Shown in pieces: positions 12,797 through 15,272 of a stretch of DNA of 15,272 bases. A model generated the notes under the pieces. That model had not been told where the DNA came from. It saw only the letters and a program-made list of their open reading frames with translations, and did not search any database. The position numbers and the translations under genes are program-made. The stretch is from Acidimicrobiales bacterium. Its GTDB lineage: Bacteria > Actinomycetota > Acidimicrobiia > Acidimicrobiales > SHLQ01. Location: positions 1 to 15,272 of the forward strand of contig JABDJW010000277.1 of the NCBI GenBank assembly GCA_013002375.1, read 5' to 3'. Position 1 is the stretch's first letter, and each line of letters starts with the position of its first letter.

Positions 12797-13582
12797 CTAG
12801 ACCGTGTAGCCGCCGTCGACATCGAGGCATTGGCCGCTGATGAAGCCGGCCCGGTCGCTGGCCAGAAAGCACACCGCCTCGGCAACGTCGACCGCTCGTC
12901 CGAACACCCGCATCGGGATGTTGCTCCGGGTGACGGCCAGGGCGTCTTCACCGAGTTCGCCCGACGCGATCAAGCCCTCGGCCATGCCGTCGGTCAGCAT
13001 GCCCGGCCCGACGCAGTTGGCCCGAACCCCGAAGCGGCCTTCCTCGGCGGCCAGGCCCTTGACGATCGCCTCGATGGCCGCTTTGGTGCCTGGCGACAAC
13101 CCGTCGCGAACGGGATATCGGCGCACCGCTGCCGTCGTGACCGCCACGATCGATCCCTGGGCGTCGCGCAGTTTCGGCAGCACGGCATGACTGATCGTGT
13201 AGAAGGCGACGGCTTCGTGGCGGAGCTGTTCGGCGTAGGTGTCCGCGCTCACCTTGCTGAGGTGAATCTGGGGGACATGGGGCCCCGCGGCATGCACGAA
13301 CGTGTGGATGCCGTCACCGCCGACGGATTCGACGAATGCACCGACCGCGGTGGCATCGGTGAGGTCGACGGCGTTGCTCGTCGTGCCCTCGCCCAATTCG
13401 ATCCGAAGCGTGTCGGCCTGCTCGTGGTTCGATCGGTAGGTCAAGGCGACCGTCGCGCCCCGTTGCGACAAGAGGCGACAGATCGCGGCTCCGATGCCGC
13501 CGGTGCCGCCGGTGACCACCGCGACGCCGGGCTTCGAGGCGAAATCGAGGGCGAAGGTCGGGTTGGGTTCGGCGGTGGTCAT
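12797..13582 (-). CDS. SDR-family protein with altered catalytic residues
   Basis: A 261-aa Rossmann-fold protein of the short-chain dehydrogenase/reductase superfamily. The cofactor motif is TGGTGGIG (24-31). VDLTD (72-76) is the adenine-binding Asp region. HAAG (97-100) replaces NNAG. The catalytic YxxxK is SPGTK (163-167): Lys167 is kept but Tyr is replaced by Ser. The usual catalytic Ser region reads VTTAA (148-152). The expected helix-4 Asn region reads RHEAVAF, without an obvious Asn. The C-terminal end (GFISGQCLDVDGGYTV) is typical of classical SDRs that resemble 3-oxoacyl-ACP reductases or enoyl reductases. An FabI-like arrangement was considered, but no YxxxxxxK is apparent. A reduced-activity enzyme or a divergent subfamily with different chemistry is possible. 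It is divergent from the polysaccharide-exporter permease and has its own candidate promoter. Confidence 0.9.
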   Translation of the reverse strand: MTTAEPNPTFALDFASKPGVAVVTGGTGGIGAAICRLLSQRGATVALTYRSNHEQADTLRIELGEGTTSNAVDLTDATAVGAFVESVGGDGIHTFVHAAGPHVPQIHLSKVSADTYAEQLRHEAVAFYTISHAVLPKLRDAQGSIVAVTTAAVRRYPVRDGLSPGTKAAIEAIVKGLAAEEGRFGVRANCVGPGMLTDGMAEGLIASGELGEDALAVTRSNIPMRVFGRAVDVAEAVCFLASDRAGFISGQCLDVDGGYTV

Positions 13583-13592
13583 GGCGGTGCCG

Positions 13593-13598
13593 ACGGTA
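13593..13598 (-). promoter_or_regulatory. Candidate -10 box (TACCGT) for the SDR gene
   Basis: On the minus strand TACCGT (TAnnnT) ends 10 nt before the ATG at 13582. Transcription would start only a few bases before the start codon. No Shine-Dalgarno sequence lies in between, consistent with leaderless or near-leaderless expression. Confidence 0.35.
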
Positions 13599-13633
13599 GC
13601 AGGACCGGACTAGGGGGTCGCAGGTGATCGCGG

Positions 13634-13639
13634 TACCCT
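13634..13639 (+). promoter_or_regulatory. Candidate -10 box (TACCCT) for the exporter genes
   Basis: TACCCT fits TAnnnT and would give a leader of about 60 nt before the permease ATG at 13708. No clear -35 element is seen. It lies in the 125-bp region shared with the divergent SDR gene. Confidence 0.3.
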
Positions 13640-13682
13640 GGCCGTTCGTGCAGGGGACTCGTACCGCCGACGGGAAAGGGCG

Positions 13683-13699
13683 CCACCAGCAGGGGTGGG
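13683..13699 (+). promoter_or_regulatory. Purine-rich ribosome binding site within a small hairpin
   Basis: GGGGTGGG (13692-13699) lies 8 nt before the permease ATG and is the likely ribosome binding site. It is part of CCACC-AGCAGG-GGTGG (13683-13698), a 5-bp stem that would sequester it. Whether this tunes translation is inference. Confidence 0.35.
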
Positions 13700-13707
13700 T
13701 TTGATTC

Positions 13708-14544
13708 ATGGAGCTTCGTAACGAAGACGATGGGCTGATCGAGCTCGGTCAGTCGCCGCCTCTCCGGCAGTACCTGTCCGATCTCTGGGCACGCCGTGAA
13801 TTTGCGTTCCACCTGCCGATGGCCGATCTCCGGACCCAGAATCTGGACAAGGCCCTGGGCCAGCTCTGGCACCTCCTGAACCCGGCGTTCATGATCGCGG
13901 TGTACTACCTGGTCTTCAAAGTCCTGTTGGATGTCACGCGTGGCGTCGAAAACTACATCGCGTTTCTCACGATCGGCATCTTGTTGTTCACCCTGATGAT
14001 GCGGGTGGTCACCGACGGCCTGAACTGCATGCTCAAGGACAAGGGTCTGATTCTGTCGGTGCACTTCCCGCGGGCGCTGATGCCGGTCACCACCGTGGTC
14101 GGCCAGACCTTGGCCTTTCTGCCGAGCGCCGTCGTCATGTTGGTGGCCATCGTGATCACCGGTTCACCGCCCCGCTGGCAGTGGATTTTCTTCATACCGA
14201 TCTTCGGCCTGATCACGGTCATGAACCTCGGCGTCGCGTTCATCACCGCCCGTGCCGGCCACGCAGTGCGCGACCTGTCGATGGTCGTGCAGAACGTGAG
14301 CCGACTGCTGTTCTATGCGTCAGGCGCGCTGTTCCCCGTGTCGCGCTTCGTCGATGACGACTTCTACCTCAGCCTCTTCAACATCAACCCGATCTACGAT
14401 GTTCTCGAGATGTCCCGGTGGGCGTTGATCGGCACCGAGCTCTCGGTTTGGACGGTCGTCTGGGCCGTGGGATGGACGGTCTTTCTCGTACCGGTCGGCC
14501 TTCGGTTCTTCATGGCAGCCGAGCACAACTATGGCCGGCAGTAG
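13708..14544 (+). CDS. ABC-2 type permease for surface polysaccharide export
   Basis: A 278-aa integral membrane protein of the Wzm/TagG type, which with its ATPase partner moves lipid-linked polysaccharide or teichoic-acid-like polymers across the cytoplasmic membrane. The cytoplasmic N-terminus (1-57) includes an amphipathic segment. Hydrophobic segments lie at about 61-74, 83-98, 128-151, 158-181, 197-210 and 246-269, the usual six of this family. NPIYDVLEMSRWAL (227-240), before the last membrane segment, is a family hallmark. The length is typical. The start is ATG 13708 after a purine-rich site. It is followed after 8 nt by the cognate ATPase gene, so the two form an operon. The polymer is unknown because the downstream biosynthetic genes lie outside the window. 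Confidence 0.9.
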   Translation: MELRNEDDGLIELGQSPPLRQYLSDLWARREFAFHLPMADLRTQNLDKALGQLWHLLNPAFMIAVYYLVFKVLLDVTRGVENYIAFLTIGILLFTLMMRVVTDGLNCMLKDKGLILSVHFPRALMPVTTVVGQTLAFLPSAVVMLVAIVITGSPPRWQWIFFIPIFGLITVMNLGVAFITARAGHAVRDLSMVVQNVSRLLFYASGALFPVSRFVDDDFYLSLFNINPIYDVLEMSRWALIGTELSVWTVVWAVGWTVFLVPVGLRFFMAAEHNYGRQ

Positions 14545-14552
14545 GAACCGCC

Positions 14553-15272
14553 ATGACCGACGAACGTACGACCGCCATGTTTGACGACCGCCCGACCCGC
14601 ACGCCAACGGTGATCGTCGAGAACGTCCACATCAAGTTCTCGTCCTATACCGACCCGACCCGCTCGCCGCGTCAGCTGATGGCCGCGGCCAGCAAGCGCA
14701 AGCGGACAGAGGTCGTCGTGCACGCGGTGAATGATGTTTCGTTCACCGTGTACCGCGGCGAGACCTTCGGCATCCTCGGCCGCAACGGTGCCGGCAAGTC
14801 GACCCTGCTCAACTCGCTCACCGGCCTGCTGCCCATCGACTCGGGCCGCATTCGGGTTTCGGCGCGGCCGACGCTGCTCGGCATCAATGCCGCGTTGCGC
14901 CCTGGCTTTTCCGGTCGGCGCAACATCATCATCGGCGGTTTGGCCCTCGGTATACCGTTGCGCACCATGCAGGAACGCCTCGATGAGCTCATCGAGTTCA
15001 TCGACATCGGCGAAGCCATCGATCGGCCGATGCGCACGTATTCGGCCGGTCAACGAGGCCGGCTCAATTTCGCGGTCGCGACGATGCAGACCCCCGAGAT
15101 CCTGTTGATGGATGAGGCGTTGTCGGCCGGCGATCTCGCCTTCCGCGAGCGGAGTTCACGCCGCTTCGATGAGATCACCGCCGAAGCGGGCACGATCATC
15201 ATGGTTTCGCACAACCACGAGATGGTGGAGGAGAACTGCGATCGCGTGATGTGGCTCGACGAAGGCGTGGTG
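14553..15272 (+). CDS. ABC polysaccharide-export ATPase, 3' end cut by window
   Basis: The frame is open for 240 codons from ATG 14553 to the window end, with no stop. It is a Wzt/TagH-type ATPase that powers the preceding permease. An N-terminal region (1-50) leads into Walker A GRNGAGKST (76-84). The signature is YSAGQ (163-167) rather than LSGGQ, Walker B is ILLMDE (183-188) with the D-loop-like SAGD (191-194), and the H-loop is His220 (SHNH). Where many ABC proteins have a Q-loop Gln, this reads LLGINAALRPGFSGRRN (108-124), as is usual for exporters of this class. The start has AGGA (14543-14546) 6 nt upstream, overlapping the permease stop TAG. ATG at residue 9 is a weaker alternative. 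Any C-terminal carbohydrate-binding extension of the Wzt type would lie beyond the window. Confidence 0.93.
   Translation, partial: MTDERTTAMFDDRPTRTPTVIVENVHIKFSSYTDPTRSPRQLMAAASKRKRTEVVVHAVNDVSFTVYRGETFGILGRNGAGKSTLLNSLTGLLPIDSGRIRVSARPTLLGINAALRPGFSGRRNIIIGGLALGIPLRTMQERLDELIEFIDIGEAIDRPMRTYSAGQRGRLNFAVATMQTPEILLMDEALSAGDLAFRERSSRRFDEITAEAGTIIMVSHNHEMVEENCDRVMWLDEGVV

Noticed and set aside
1..15272. CRISPR arrays, tRNA/rRNA genes, transposases or prophage genes
   Set aside because: The tandem repeats (53, 21 and 15 bp) have no spacers, no cloverleaf or rRNA sequence was recognised, and no transposase, integrase or phage structural motif appears in any frame.

Overview
The window is high-GC bacterial DNA. 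Genes have strongly G/C-biased third codon positions, few clear Shine-Dalgarno sites, and several TAnnnT boxes 6-10 nt before start codons. This fits a high-GC actinobacterium. The mix of genes (membrane-embedded spermidine-synthase-like protein, GGDEF-EAL protein, Ung, TerC, Wzm/Wzt-type exporter) would suit an Acidimicrobiia/Ilumatobacter-like lineage, but that placement is inference. There is no rRNA, tRNA, CRISPR array or recognisable insertion sequence.

Layout. 1-321: a perfect two-copy 53-bp tandem repeat with an internal hairpin, then a small two-helix membrane protein that converges on and overlaps the next gene. 264-2099 (-): fused ABC exporter. 2183-3570 (+): uracil-DNA glycosylase (ung) overlapping a PlsC-type acyltransferase. 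3562-3642: a 21-bp tandem repeat in which both the acyltransferase and the convergent terC-like gene end. 8819-3637 (-): a three-gene run consisting of an 837-aa membrane protein with a spermidine-synthase-like domain, a glycerol-3-phosphate dehydrogenase and a TerC-family metal transporter. 8942-11443 (+): a membrane-PAS-PAS-GGDEF-EAL cyclic-di-GMP enzyme.

11444-11744 holds no convincing gene but is packed with perfect inverted repeats, including a strong minus-strand intrinsic terminator. That terminator probably ends the transcript of an unrecognised 93-aa protein (12026-11745, -). This small gene is divergent from a Crp/Fnr regulator (12147-12776, +), and the 120 bp between them carries several palindromes, one of them a perfect 14-mer. 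Next is a short-chain dehydrogenase-like protein (13582-12797, -) that lacks the catalytic Tyr and Ser of its family. The window ends in a Wzm/Wzt-type ABC exporter (permease complete, ATPase cut by the window end), presumably the start of a surface-polysaccharide locus.

No complete novel system is obvious. The best candidates for something undescribed are the small-protein/Crp divergon with its structured 3' region, the SDR with an altered active site, and the spermidine-synthase-like/GlpD/TerC gene cluster.
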